Shown here piece after piece: positions 1 to 8,072 of a DNA stretch of 64,000 nt. Where the stretch lies: contig JAHDEX010000011.1 of assembly GCA_020628545.1 (NCBI GenBank), positions 1-64,000 of the forward strand. Reading direction: 5' to 3'. The position numbers and the translations under genes are program-made. Numbering within the stretch: the stretch's first letter is position 1; each line of letters begins with the position of its first letter. The DNA is from Paracoccaceae bacterium. GTDB lineage: Bacteria > Pseudomonadota > Alphaproteobacteria > Rhodobacterales > Rhodobacteraceae. The notes beneath the pieces were generated by a model that was not told the DNA's origin, searched no databases, and saw nothing but the letters and a program-made list of their open reading frames with translations.

Positions 1-709
1 TCGCGGTGATAGCAGGCGATTGTGCTGCAATCGCGTGAGAGGGATGAGGCGGCGGGATCGTGGACCTTTGGACAGGGGGGGTGGGAGCTGGAATGTCAGC
101 CACGATCTTTCCGGCTGGCTGCGGTGCTGCAAACGTCTGGGCGGGGCCGTTATTCAAAGCCAAAATCTCCGGAGAGGGGATGGCTGGCTGGGTCGTACTA
201 GTGCTGAGAGGGGTTCTGCTTTGCGTCACGTCAGGCGCTACCCGGCTCGAAAGTGAAGGTTCTGGCGATGGTATTTTGGTTGGAATGACAGAATCAGTGG
301 GAGTTGGCTTTTGCGCCGTTCGGATCCCCATGGGATTCGCATGGAGTTCCGCAAGTTTTGACGCATCGCCTTGGGCTGGCAATGCACTTGGTGTAGGTTG
401 CAGCGCCACTGCGGGTCCTGCTGTTTTCGTCTCAGCAACTTCTGCGATCCTGACGGGAACATCGGAAAAGACTATCGCACCCTCAGGCGGTTCCGCTGCG
501 GTATCTGGCAAAGGTTCTGCGTTAGGCGTGACATTGGAAATTGATGATTCCCCCGCATCGGCCTTTTGCCCCGAATCTGTCGGCCTATCGCCCGTTGCCA
601 GCTCGTCCGCAAAAGAATTGCCGTTTTCGATGCTTGCGTCAGCCGCAGCGGGTTGGCCCGTGGTCTGGGCTGGTGGCGCCGCAACTGGCATGGGCGAATA
701 GGGTATCAT
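1..709 (-). CDS. FliK-like flagellar hook-length control protein, N-terminal part (runs off left edge)
   Basis: The complement strand is open from an ATG at 709 to the window edge with no stop, so this ORF is missing from the supplied track (no stop codon). A GGAG Shine-Dalgarno sits just upstream of the ATG (reads tcggagaaccg-ATG). The 236 visible residues start MIPYSPMPVAAPPAQTTG and are a low-complexity, Pro/Ala/Thr/Ser-rich stretch without predicted globular structure. This is how the N-terminal ruler part of FliK proteins looks; the diagnostic C-terminal domain would lie outside the window. It is divergent from the rod-binding protein gene. The name rests on composition and flagellar context, so another Pro-rich flagellar protein is possible. 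Confidence 0.6.
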   Translation of the reverse strand, partial: MIPYSPMPVAAPPAQTTGQPAAADASIENGNSFADELATGDRPTDSGQKADAGESSISNVTPNAEPLPDTAAEPPEGAIVFSDVPVRIAEVAETKTAGPAVALQPTPSALPAQGDASKLAELHANPMGIRTAQKPTPTDSVIPTKIPSPEPSLSSRVAPDVTQSRTPLSTSTTQPAIPSPEILALNNGPAQTFAAPQPAGKIVADIPAPTPPVQRSTIPPPHPSHAIAAQSPAITA

Positions 710-811
710 CGGTTCTCCGATATTTGCGTGGGACTGATATCGCAGATGCGCCTTACCAATTCTTTACCGGGAGATGCGAAAGAGGGGTCGTCGCCAGAAG
801 GAGATATTGTT

Positions 812-1102
812 GTGACCCCGATGCCTGTTCTTCCTCCGCTTCATCAGTCGACCGTTGCATCTGCGCATGGTTCGGATGCACGCCTGCGCGAAGCTGCTGT
901 TCAGCTTGAAGCGACTTTCTTGTCAGAGATGCTGAAAGCAGCCGGGCTGGGTGAAACGCCAGATGGCTTTGGTGGGGGTGAAGGGGAAGAGCAGTTTGCG
1001 TCTTTCTTGCGGGATACTCAGGCGCTTGCCATGGCGCAGTCCGGCGGCATTGGGCTTGCCGAGGCGTTGTTTGAAGCGATGAAAGTGCGATTTGATGCCT
1101 AG
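812..1102 (+). CDS. Rod-binding protein (FlgJ N-terminal-type)
   Basis: A 96-residue protein whose core (EAAVQLEATFLSEMLKAAG, then a Gly/Glu-rich loop and a QALAMAQSGGIGLAEALF helix) matches the rod-binding domain of FlgJ without the muramidase half. Such short forms cap or assist flagellar rod assembly in the periplasm. The ORF track starts far upstream at 566, but AAGGAG at 798-803 lies 8 nt before a GTG at 812, which I take as the start; an ATG at 821 is the alternative. The last 8 nt overlap the next gene, implying coupled translation. Confidence 0.8.
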   Translation: MTPMPVLPPLHQSTVASAHGSDARLREAAVQLEATFLSEMLKAAGLGETPDGFGGGEGEEQFASFLRDTQALAMAQSGGIGLAEALFEAMKVRFDA

Positions 1103-1433
1103 GGCCCATGCACAGCTTCAAGCGTTGCTTGAGAAAGAGCGCGAGGCGCTTTTGTCCGGCGAGTTAAGCCGTATTGGCGCCTTGACCGAGGAGAAAGAAC
1201 GTTTGTTGCGCCTCCTGCCGTCATCGGGTGCGTCGGCGGCGGCTCTCTCTGATTTGTCTGGTCAAATCGCGCGGAACCAAGCGCTCTTGATGTCGGCGCA
1301 GAAAGGCGTTGCAGCCGCGGAAGACGCTATGAAAAGACTTGAAAAGGCGACGCAGGAATCTGCGGTCTACGATCGATCCGGCACGGTTTCTCATATGCGC
1401 AGCGCGTCTCCTGGCATGTCCCAAAAGCTTTGA
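1095..1433 (+). CDS. FlgN-like flagellar export chaperone
   Basis: A 112-residue, highly helical, charged protein with heptad-like pattern (LLEKEREALLSGELSRIGALTEEKERLL and a second helix through AAAEDAMKRLEKA). Size, helix layout and place behind the rod-binding gene fit FlgN, the cytoplasmic chaperone that escorts hook-associated proteins to the export gate. The ATG at 1095 overlaps the previous stop by 8 nt; a TTG directly before it is listed in the track but is unnecessary. FlgN-family sequences diverge strongly, so the assignment rests on architecture and context. Confidence 0.6.
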   Translation: MPRAHAQLQALLEKEREALLSGELSRIGALTEEKERLLRLLPSSGASAAALSDLSGQIARNQALLMSAQKGVAAAEDAMKRLEKATQESAVYDRSGTVSHMRSASPGMSQKL

Positions 1434-1483
1434 ATGGATGCGAGTGCGTTTGCCTCAAATTTTCCTGAAAGGGGGGTATGGCA

Positions 1484-1557
1484 TTAAGAATTTGTTTAAC
1501 TCCTGGCGGTCATAACGCCAGCGATCCCAGAAGGGACGAGCAACCCTCGCGGTGCTC
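1484..1557 (+). promoter_or_regulatory. Flagellin promoter/leader region with two hairpins and a near CtrA box
   Basis: The 218-bp gap before flagellin holds TTAA-N8-TTAA at 1484-1499, one base longer than the CtrA consensus TTAA-N7-TTAA. Downstream lie two short hairpins: CTGGCG/CGCCAG (1503-1521) and GAGCA/TGCTC (1538-1557). FlbT of Caulobacter is known to act on the 5' leader of flagellin mRNA, and flbT is encoded just downstream here, so the hairpins are candidate FlbT targets. That link is inference. Confidence 0.35.
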
Positions 1558-1651
1558 GGCCTACCGTCAGAATGATGGTGTGAGCTGATCTTCCCAAGAT
1601 CCCAATCTTAACATCACGTGTAAAACGCACGCCAATAAAGGACCCTTCTTT

Positions 1652-2917
1652 ATGTCCAGTATTCTGACTAACAACAGCGCAATGGTGGCCCTTCAGACGT
1701 TGAAATCCATCAACTCTGATCTGGCGAAGACCCAGTCCATGATTTCGACGGGCAAGTCCGTTGCGTCTGCGAAAGACAACTCTGCCGTTTGGGCCATCTC
1801 GAAAGTGATGGAATCGGACGTGAAGGGTTTTAAAGCCATCTCTGAAAGCCTGTCTTTGGGGCAGTCAACGGTTGCTGTGGCCCGTAACGGGGCAGAGCGG
1901 ATCACTGATTTGCTGAACGATATCAAAGGTAAGGTTATCTCTGCAAACGAAGAGAACTTTGACGGCGACAAGCTGCAGGCGGACCTCGCGTCGCTGCGTG
2001 ACCAGATTTCTTCAATCACGGGTGCAGCGCAGTTCAACGGCCTGAACCTGCTCGGCAACAAGGAATCCGGTGCAACGACAGCTGCGATTGTCGCAAATGT
2101 CGGCAGTTCTCAGGTGAACATCCTGTCATCGCTGGACCGCGACGCAAACGGGAACGTTGCCTCATCCACCATTAACGCGCAAAAAGAAGACCTTGGTTTG
2201 CAAGAACTGACCTTTGGTGCGGGAACTGATATTGCGGCGACATCGCTTGCGGTGTCTGGCGCTGCTGCGGCCGCACTCGGAAGTACGGCGACCATCACGG
2301 TTGCGGGTGACACGGGTACCGCTGCGCGAAATGGTAATCAGGTTCTTGCGGGTGACAGCTACCGGATTACCGGTGCTTCGATTGGTGCCAGCGCTGATAT
2401 CGAATATGTGGCGCGCGATGGTGATACGATCACCGACATTGCAACAGCGTTGGAGGCACGCTTGTCTTTCCAGGCTGAGTCCGATGGCCTTGATCTGGAG
2501 TTCTCGCGTGCTGGCAACGTGATCACGTTGACCAACAATACCGGTGCTGCGGTGACAGCCGCCGGGGCGACGGCGACGGGCGGTACGGCTGGCGGCGGTC
2601 TTGAACTTTTGAGCAAGGTTGATGTGTCCACACTTGATGGGGCGAAGGCATCGCTTGCTGCGTTCGAAAGCCTTGTACAAACTTCGATTGATGCTGCTGC
2701 TTCCTTTGGTTCGACCGAAGGCCGGATCGAGATTCAGAGCGACTTTGTCTCTGCCTTGTCTGACAGCCTCAAGTCCGGGATCGGTGCCTTGGTTGACGCC
2801 AACATGGAAGAAGCTTCTGCCCGCCTGCAGGCGTTGCAGGTGCAACAGCAGTTGGGTGTGCAGTCCCTGTCGATCGCGAACCAAGCGCCGCAGTCGATCC
2901 TCTCGCTGTTCCGGTAA
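1652..2917 (+). CDS. Flagellin
   Basis: The 421-residue filament subunit. The N-terminal D0/D1 helices (MSSILTNNSAMVALQTLKSI, then the GKSVASAKDNSAVWAIS block) and the C-terminal D0 helix (QQLGVQSLSIANQAPQSILS) are the conserved flagellin ends. The middle, roughly residues 170-320, is an Ala/Gly/Thr-rich surface domain of no fixed family. There is no signal peptide because export goes through the flagellar gate. AAAGGAC upstream serves as ribosome site. It is followed by a strong terminator and then flaF-flbT, its usual assembly and translation regulators. It is the only flagellin in the window. Confidence 0.96.
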   Translation: MSSILTNNSAMVALQTLKSINSDLAKTQSMISTGKSVASAKDNSAVWAISKVMESDVKGFKAISESLSLGQSTVAVARNGAERITDLLNDIKGKVISANEENFDGDKLQADLASLRDQISSITGAAQFNGLNLLGNKESGATTAAIVANVGSSQVNILSSLDRDANGNVASSTINAQKEDLGLQELTFGAGTDIAATSLAVSGAAAAALGSTATITVAGDTGTAARNGNQVLAGDSYRITGASIGASADIEYVARDGDTITDIATALEARLSFQAESDGLDLEFSRAGNVITLTNNTGAAVTAAGATATGGTAGGGLELLSKVDVSTLDGAKASLAAFESLVQTSIDAAASFGSTEGRIEIQSDFVSALSDSLKSGIGALVDANMEEASARLQALQVQQQLGVQSLSIANQAPQSILSLFR

Positions 2918-2925
2918 AATCGAAT

Positions 2926-2955
2926 GGGGGCGCCATGAATGTGGCGCCCCCTTTT
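2926..2955 (+). terminator. Rho-independent terminator after flagellin
   Basis: A perfect 10-bp stem, GGGGGCGCCA/TGGCGCCCCC, with a 6-nt loop and TTTT tail, starting 8 nt after the flagellin stop. It separates the highly expressed flagellin from flaF. Confidence 0.93.
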
Positions 2956-3012
2956 CAGTAATCACCGCGGTAAAACCGCGTCATGAAGAATTTCGTCCTG
3001 GAAGGACCTATC

Positions 3013-3390
3013 GTGAACGCTTCTCAACTGGCCCGCGCGGCTTACGCGCCAAAGAAGGCATTTACTCTCAAATCAGACCGCGCCGTCGAAGCGCAAATCG
3101 TTGGACAAGTCACCGCACGCCTGCGCAGCGCGGCACAATCAGCCGACACCGACTTTCCCACATTTGTTCAAGCCCTGCAGGACAACCGGCGCATGTGGCT
3201 GATCCTCGCCTCTGACGTTGCGGACTCGGACAATGGTTTGGCCAAGGAACTGCGCGCGCAAATTTTCTACCTTGCCGAATTCACGCAGCAGCATACAGGA
3301 AAAGTGCTGCGCAATCGGGCATCTGCTGATGCGCTAATTGAAATTAACACAGCGGTCTTGCGCGGATTAAATCCTGGAAAGGCCGCCTAG
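3013..3390 (+). CDS. flaF: Flagellar biosynthesis regulator FlaF
   Basis: FlaF is a small cytoplasmic protein needed for flagellin secretion and balance in alphaproteobacteria. The track starts at ATG 2983, but a GTG at 3013 preceded by GGAAGGA gives a product starting MNASQLARAAYA, which is the N-terminal pattern of FlaF proteins (MNA..ARxAY). The product is 125 residues with the central block LQDNRRMWLILASDVAD typical of the family. Its stop abuts the flbT ATG directly, so the two are co-translated. Confidence 0.92.
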   Translation: MNASQLARAAYAPKKAFTLKSDRAVEAQIVGQVTARLRSAAQSADTDFPTFVQALQDNRRMWLILASDVADSDNGLAKELRAQIFYLAEFTQQHTGKVLRNRASADALIEINTAVLRGLNPGKAA

Positions 3391-3795
3391 ATGTCGGGTC
3401 TGGTTCTCAAACTGAGCCCGAAAGAGCGTGTGCTGGTAAACGGCGCTGTCATTGAAAACGGGGATCGGCGGTCGCGTCTGTCCATCTTGACGCCCAAAGC
3501 CAACATTCTTCGGTTGCGCGACGCATTGCATCCGGAAGAGGTGACAACGCCTGTCCGTCGCGTTTGTTACATCGCGCAGCTGGTTTTGTCCGGCGATGTG
3601 ACGGAAGAGGATGCCAGCGCGCAGTTGTTGAACGGCATTGAACAATTGAGCCAGGTTTTGGTGGACCCCGATAGCCGCGCGCAGCTCTCCGCGGCAACTG
3701 AAGCCACCCGGCGCGCTGATTTTTACCGCGCCCTGAAATCGCTCCGTGCGCTGTTGCCAAGGGAGGCGCGACTTTTGTCGCTGCGCGAGCAATGA
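3391..3795 (+). CDS. flbT: Flagellin translation regulator FlbT
   Basis: A 134-residue protein with the FlbT opening (LVLKLSPKERVLVNGAVIENGDRRSRL), a compact beta domain, then a helical C-terminus. FlbT is a post-transcriptional regulator that binds flagellin mRNA leaders in Caulobacter and relatives, where loss of FlbT stabilises flagellin mRNA. It starts on the base after the flaF stop and overlaps the DUF1217 gene by 4 nt (ATGA), forming a three-gene unit. Confidence 0.93.
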   Translation: MSGLVLKLSPKERVLVNGAVIENGDRRSRLSILTPKANILRLRDALHPEEVTTPVRRVCYIAQLVLSGDVTEEDASAQLLNGIEQLSQVLVDPDSRAQLSAATEATRRADFYRALKSLRALLPREARLLSLREQ

Positions 3796-4580
3796 GTTTC
3801 CAGCCTATTGTACCCTTTGGCGGCTACACCGGTTGGCTGTTTATGCAGCGAACCATCGAAAACCAGCAGAAAGCTTTCGACGAGAGTTTTGCCGTTACAC
3901 GCGCAACTGATTACTTTCGCGAGAACATCTCGGCGATCGATACAGCGGAAGAGTTGATTGAGGATCGCCGGCTGCGTGAGGTCGCGCTGGGTGCCTTTGG
4001 TCTGGACGACGACATCGACAGCAATTTCTTCATCAAGACGATCCTGGAGGAAGGGACACTTGATGATGAGGCTTTGGCAAACCGTCTGGCAGATCCGCGA
4101 TATGCGAAATTTGCGGAAGCATTTGGTTTCGACCTCGGCGTTCCGCTAACGAAAACGAGCGTCGTCGTTGAAGATATCGTTGCACGATACGAGGACCGTC
4201 AGTTTGAACGTGCTGTTGGCAACGTCAACAATGAAATTCGTCTCGCATTGAACGTGTCCGTGGGCCTCGACGATGTGATCAGTACGGTTGAGGCGAATGA
4301 CTCGCGATGGTTTGCCGTGATGGGCAACTCGCCACTGCGGCAGGTGGTTCAGACGGCTTTTGGTTTGCCTACTGCGATTGCAGCTATCGATATCGATAAG
4401 CAGTTGGAGATCTTCAAGGAACGTTCGGAATCTATTCTTGGCACGAGCGAGGTCAGCGATTTGACAGATCCCGACATGCAAGACACGCTGATCCGCCTGT
4501 TTCTTATCCGTTCGGAAGCCGCCAGTCAGGCTGCTTCGTTCAGTAGCGGGTCTGTCGCGCTGACCTTGCTGCGGGCCTAA
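3792..4580 (+). CDS. DUF1217 flagellar-cluster protein
   Basis: A 262-residue protein of the DUF1217 family, recognisable from the paired blocks AVTRATDYFRENISAIDTAEELI and DPRYAKFAEAFGFDLG with repeated short helical segments; no signal peptide or membrane segment. DUF1217 genes are regularly found beside flaF/flbT in Rhodobacterales and rhizobia, but no biochemical role is established. It overlaps flbT by 4 nt and converges on fliI with a 4-nt overlap, so the two ends share a few bases. Confidence 0.85.
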   Translation: MSFQPIVPFGGYTGWLFMQRTIENQQKAFDESFAVTRATDYFRENISAIDTAEELIEDRRLREVALGAFGLDDDIDSNFFIKTILEEGTLDDEALANRLADPRYAKFAEAFGFDLGVPLTKTSVVVEDIVARYEDRQFERAVGNVNNEIRLALNVSVGLDDVISTVEANDSRWFAVMGNSPLRQVVQTAFGLPTAIAAIDIDKQLEIFKERSESILGTSEVSDLTDPDMQDTLIRLFLIRSEAASQAASFSSGSVALTLLRA

Positions 4581-5896
4581 GATGCTTGCCCGATCACCTG
4601 GGTGAGGGCGGCGAAGTGGTCTTGAATGCACCTGCCATCACGAATTGTCAGAAACGCATCTAGTGGCTCTTGGACATCAATGGCCGCGTCAATCGCGGGG
4701 TCGGTGCCGCCGGTATAAAGGCCCGATTGGATCATCAATTCCGCGCTCGCATAGCGCCCCATAAGTGCGCGGGCCCTGCTGATAAGCGCGTTTTCGTCTT
4801 TGGCCGCGGCATCGGGAAGCGACCGCGAGACGGAACGCAAGACATCGACGGCCGGAAATCTGCCGCGCTCTGCAATCTCGCGGCTGAGGACGACATGCCC
4901 GTCCAGAACGCCGCGCAGCATATCGGCGACGGGTTCCTCCATATCTGAGCCCGCAACCAGCACGGAAAAGACCGCGGTAATGTCTCCGGCATTGTTGGGG
5001 CCCGGGCCCGCTCTTTCACACAGGTTCGCGATGGTTGGGGCGGTTGATGCCGGATAACCACGCAGCGCCGCACCTTCGCCCGCGGCAACCGCAATCTCTC
5101 GGTGGGCTTCACAAAAGCGCGTAACCGAGTCGACAAAGAGCATAACGCTCAGCCCCGCGTCGCGAAAATACTCGGCGACGGTCATAGCGGCGAAGGCGCA
5201 GCGTTTTCGCACTTGGGCCGCTCTGTCAGAGGTTGCCGCCACAACGACTGACCGTTTCATCCCGTCGGGACCCAAAACCTTATCGACAAAATGGCGTAAC
5301 TCGCGGCCTCTTTCCCCAACGAGCGCGATCACAATCACATCGGCGCTAATGCTGCGCGCGAGGTCGGCGATCAGCGTTGATTTCCCGACGCCTGACCCCG
5401 CGAATAGACCAATGCGCTGTCCGCGTACGATTGGAAGGAGCGTGTTGAATACTGCAATCCCCGTCTCAAGCCTGTCACCCATCGCGCGGCGTTCATGTGC
5501 GGCGGGCGGGCCGCATTGCACCTGGCGCGGATCAATGCCGGGCAGGATTGGTTTCCCATCGAGAGGCTGCCCGTTAGGGTCGATGACCCGCCCGATCCAA
5601 CTGTCGTCCGGCGCGAAATAAGTGCGATCAAGAAGTTTGACGGGATCGCCAAGCCGCACGCCCTCAGACGGCCCATCAAGAAGGACGTCAGTGGCATCAT
5701 TGGACAGGTAGACGACCTCCCCGGTCATGATCGTGTTGTCGCTTTGGATTTCCACGCTGTCGCCGAGGCGCGCCACGGTAGACAGACCCGACACGCGCAA
5801 TTGCGCGCTGCTGACACCTGACACACGTCCGATGCGATGGGAGGTCTGGATCTGGGCAACCGACGCTGCGGCTTTTTCAAAAATTTGAAGTGTCAT
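4577..5896 (-). CDS. fliI: Flagellum-specific ATPase FliI
   Basis: The 439-residue cytoplasmic ATPase that powers or primes flagellar type III export. Walker A is GLFAGSGVGKST near residue 165; Walker B is LSVMLFVDSVTRF; the GYPASTAPTIANLCERAG segment is typical of the F1-beta-like family. The track start at 5917 adds seven residues; I prefer ATG 5896 (MTLQIF), which has GGGAG six bases upstream. The gene is alone on the minus strand between the DUF1217 operon and the divergent flgB operon. Confidence 0.95.
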   Translation of the reverse strand: MTLQIFEKAAASVAQIQTSHRIGRVSGVSSAQLRVSGLSTVARLGDSVEIQSDNTIMTGEVVYLSNDATDVLLDGPSEGVRLGDPVKLLDRTYFAPDDSWIGRVIDPNGQPLDGKPILPGIDPRQVQCGPPAAHERRAMGDRLETGIAVFNTLLPIVRGQRIGLFAGSGVGKSTLIADLARSISADVIVIALVGERGRELRHFVDKVLGPDGMKRSVVVAATSDRAAQVRKRCAFAAMTVAEYFRDAGLSVMLFVDSVTRFCEAHREIAVAAGEGAALRGYPASTAPTIANLCERAGPGPNNAGDITAVFSVLVAGSDMEEPVADMLRGVLDGHVVLSREIAERGRFPAVDVLRSVSRSLPDAAAKDENALISRARALMGRYASAELMIQSGLYTGGTDPAIDAAIDVQEPLDAFLTIRDGRCIQDHFAALTQVIGQAS

Positions 5897-5978
5897 GGTG
5901 AACTCCCGGGTAAACACAACGCCTTCTTAAGACTTCGCCCTTAAAGCTTCGTTTCAGTAAGCCGAGGGAGAAGCCCGG

Positions 5979-6365
5979 ATGTATCAAACATTGAACCTGT
6001 TTCAGGTTTCTGGCGCGATGGCGGAACATGCCGGGCAGCGTCAGGCCATTGTCGCCGCAAACGTGGCGAACGCAGACACCCCGCGATACCAAGCCATGCA
6101 GATGCCCTCCTTTCAGGAGGTTTTTGCACGCGACAGCTTCGGCGCGATGCAGGCGACACGCGCGGGTCATATTGGTGCGGGTGAAAACGCGCGCTTGCGG
6201 ACAGAGGCATCTTTGCGCCTCGCGGAACCCGCGCCGAATGGGAATACCGTTTCTTTGGAAGACGAAATGCTGGAGGCGGTTGCCGTATCGCGAGAGCACA
6301 ATCGCGCGCTTGCGATCTATCGACATAGTATGACTGTCCTGCGGACAACGGTGGGGCAGCGCTGA
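5979..6365 (+). CDS. flgB: Flagellar proximal rod protein FlgB
   Basis: A 128-residue rod subunit exported to the periplasm. It has the rod/hook family N-terminal helix and the motif AIVAANVANADTPRYQA (rod-protein ANVANADTPxY signature), and a C-terminal helix ending in AIYRHSMTVLRTTVGQR. It is first in a tightly packed basal-body operon flgB-flgC-fliE-fliQ-flgF-flgG-flgA-flgH; its TGA shares a base with the flgC ATG. Confidence 0.95.
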   Translation: MYQTLNLFQVSGAMAEHAGQRQAIVAANVANADTPRYQAMQMPSFQEVFARDSFGAMQATRAGHIGAGENARLRTEASLRLAEPAPNGNTVSLEDEMLEAVAVSREHNRALAIYRHSMTVLRTTVGQR

Positions 6366-6757
6366 TGGAATATGACTTCTCGCAAGCGATGTCCGTGGCG
6401 TCCAGCGGCATGAAAGCGCAAGCCAATCGGTTGCGTTATACCTCTGAAAACATTGCGAATACCGATACACCGGGTTATCGGCGTAAGGCTGTCACGTTTG
6501 AGCAGATTTTACGTGGCGCCGATGAAGGCCAGGTGCAGACGGGACGGGTGCGGCTCGATCAGGCAGAGCTGCGCAAAGTTTTTGATCCAAGCCATCCGCT
6601 GGCGGATGAGGCGGGTTATTTCACTGGCTCTAATGTGAATCTTCTCCTCGAAGTGGCTGACGCCCGCGAGGCGCAGCGCAGCTACGAAGCAAATCTCAAG
6701 ATGTTTGATCAGGTCCGGCAGATGTCATCTGCATTGATGGATCTGCTCAGACGATAA
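6365..6757 (+). CDS. flgC: Flagellar proximal rod protein FlgC
   Basis: A 130-residue rod subunit. The signature RYTSENIANTDTPGYRRK is near residue 25 and the C-terminal hook/rod helix reads EVADAREAQRSYEANLKMF. It overlaps flgB by one base (TGATG) and is followed 23 bp later by fliE, with AGGAGG upstream of the fliE start. Confidence 0.95.
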   Translation: MEYDFSQAMSVASSGMKAQANRLRYTSENIANTDTPGYRRKAVTFEQILRGADEGQVQTGRVRLDQAELRKVFDPSHPLADEAGYFTGSNVNLLLEVADAREAQRSYEANLKMFDQVRQMSSALMDLLRR

Positions 6758-6780
6758 CCCCGGTCAGGAGGACATCCAGA

Positions 6781-7071
6781 ATGGATATTCGTAATATTCT
6801 TGTCGCTCAGAATTATGCGGCCAGCAAAACCGCAACGGCCGCAGAGCCCAGTGAGACCGGCGCAATAGCAACGGCACAGCAGGCGGCGCGCAGTTTTGTG
6901 AGCACGCTGCAACAAAGTGAGCAGACGGCGATGGCCGCGATGACCACGGGCGCGGACCCACATGCCTTGGTGCAGGCGCTGGCGCAGACGGAACTCGCCG
7001 TCCAAACGACCGTTGCGGTGCGCGACCGCGTTGTGGAAGCCTATCAAGAGCTTTTGCGCATGCCGGTTTAA
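6781..7071 (+). CDS. fliE: Flagellar hook-basal body protein FliE
   Basis: A 96-residue protein that links the MS ring to the proximal rod. The conserved C-terminal half is present (DPHALVQALAQTELAVQTTVAVRDRVVEAYQELLRMPV). It starts at an ATG preceded by AGGAGGACATCCAGA. The N-terminal third is Ala/Thr-rich and variable, as usual in FliE. Confidence 0.94.
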   Translation: MDIRNILVAQNYAASKTATAAEPSETGAIATAQQAARSFVSTLQQSEQTAMAAMTTGADPHALVQALAQTELAVQTTVAVRDRVVEAYQELLRMPV

Positions 7072-7075
7072 GCTG

Positions 7076-7345
7076 ATGTCACAAGCGCTATTCTACGACA
7101 TTCTGCGCGAAGGGCTCCGGATTGCCTTCGTGATCTCGATCCCGATCCTGTCGGTCGCATTGATTGCCGGTCTCGTGGTTGGTCTTTTCCAGGCGCTTAC
7201 ATCAATTCAGGAAATGACGCTGACGTTCGTGCCAAAACTGGCCGCGATTGTGGGTGTTTTCTGGCTGACGATGGGTTTCATGACCGAGACGCTCGTCAGC
7301 TTTTTTCAGGGCACACTGGTGCCAACAATTGTGGGGATTGGCTGA
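7076..7345 (+). CDS. fliQ: Flagellar export gate protein FliQ
   Basis: An 89-residue inner-membrane protein with two transmembrane helices (about residues 15-40 and 55-80), part of the FliPQR export channel. The track begins at 6962 inside fliE; the true start is ATG 7076 (MSQALFYDILREGLRIAF), giving standard FliQ length. The motif QEMTLTFVPKLAAI is diagnostic. Stop overlaps the flgF ATG (TGATG). Confidence 0.95.
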   Translation: MSQALFYDILREGLRIAFVISIPILSVALIAGLVVGLFQALTSIQEMTLTFVPKLAAIVGVFWLTMGFMTETLVSFFQGTLVPTIVGIG

Positions 7346-8061
7346 TGGATAATGCGACCTATGCCGCACTGACCCGTCAAACCGGGCTTTTGCAGGAAAT
7401 GCAGGTCATCGCCAACAACGTTGCGAATTCGGCCACAACGGGTTTTCGCGCAGAACAAGCGTTGTTTGCCGAACACGTCAGCAATCTTGGCGCGGATTTC
7501 CCGTCGCTGTCGATGGCCACTGCGCGCATTGCAAACACGCTGACGGCGCAGGGCGTTTTGCAGCAGACCGGGGCACCTCTAGACCTCGCAATTGAGGGTG
7601 AGGGTTTTTTTCTGATCCAGACCCCCCAAGGGGAACGCCTGACCCGCGCTGGGCATTTTGGGCCGAACCAGAATGGTGATCTCGTCAATGCCGATGGTCA
7701 TGCGGTCCTTGATGCAGGAGGTGCGCCCGTTTTTGTGCCGGTCGATGCTGGGCCAATCAAGATTGGCGCTGACGGCACGATTAGCGCAGGCAACCAGCTA
7801 GTGGGGCAGATTGGCGTGGTGGTTCCTGTCAATCCGTTGGGTCTGAGCCGTGAGGGTGGCACCGTGTTTGTAGCTGAGGATGGCGTAAATCCTGCTGAAA
7901 ACGCGCGAGTGCTGCAAGGGTATCTTGAGGCGTCTAACGTCAACCCAACGCTCGAAATCGCCCGCATGATCGAAGTGCAGCGTGCATACGAACTTGGGCA
8001 GAGTTTCCTCGACAAAGAAGATGAGCGGATCCGCACGGTGATGCGGACGCTTGGCCAATAA
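7345..8061 (+). CDS. flgF: Flagellar basal-body rod protein FlgF
   Basis: A 238-residue proximal rod protein. It has the rod signature VIANNVANSATTGFRAEQA near residue 25, the hook/rod core GEGFFLIQTPQGERLTRAG, and the C-terminal helix NPTLEIARMIEVQRAYELGQ. It is paired with the paralogous flgG immediately downstream; the FlgF and FlgG cores are visibly related. Confidence 0.95.
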   Translation: MDNATYAALTRQTGLLQEMQVIANNVANSATTGFRAEQALFAEHVSNLGADFPSLSMATARIANTLTAQGVLQQTGAPLDLAIEGEGFFLIQTPQGERLTRAGHFGPNQNGDLVNADGHAVLDAGGAPVFVPVDAGPIKIGADGTISAGNQLVGQIGVVVPVNPLGLSREGGTVFVAEDGVNPAENARVLQGYLEASNVNPTLEIARMIEVQRAYELGQSFLDKEDERIRTVMRTLGQ

Positions 8062-8072
8062 AGGAGCAGGTG

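Noticed and set aside
60-701. 213-residue plus-strand ORF at the left edge
   Set aside because: It is antisense to the edge-truncated fliK-like frame, has no ribosome site, and its reading mirrors the Pro/Ala-rich minus-strand protein.
5927-5944. TTAA-N10-TTAA between fliI and flgB
   Set aside because: Spacing of 10 is too long for a CtrA box.
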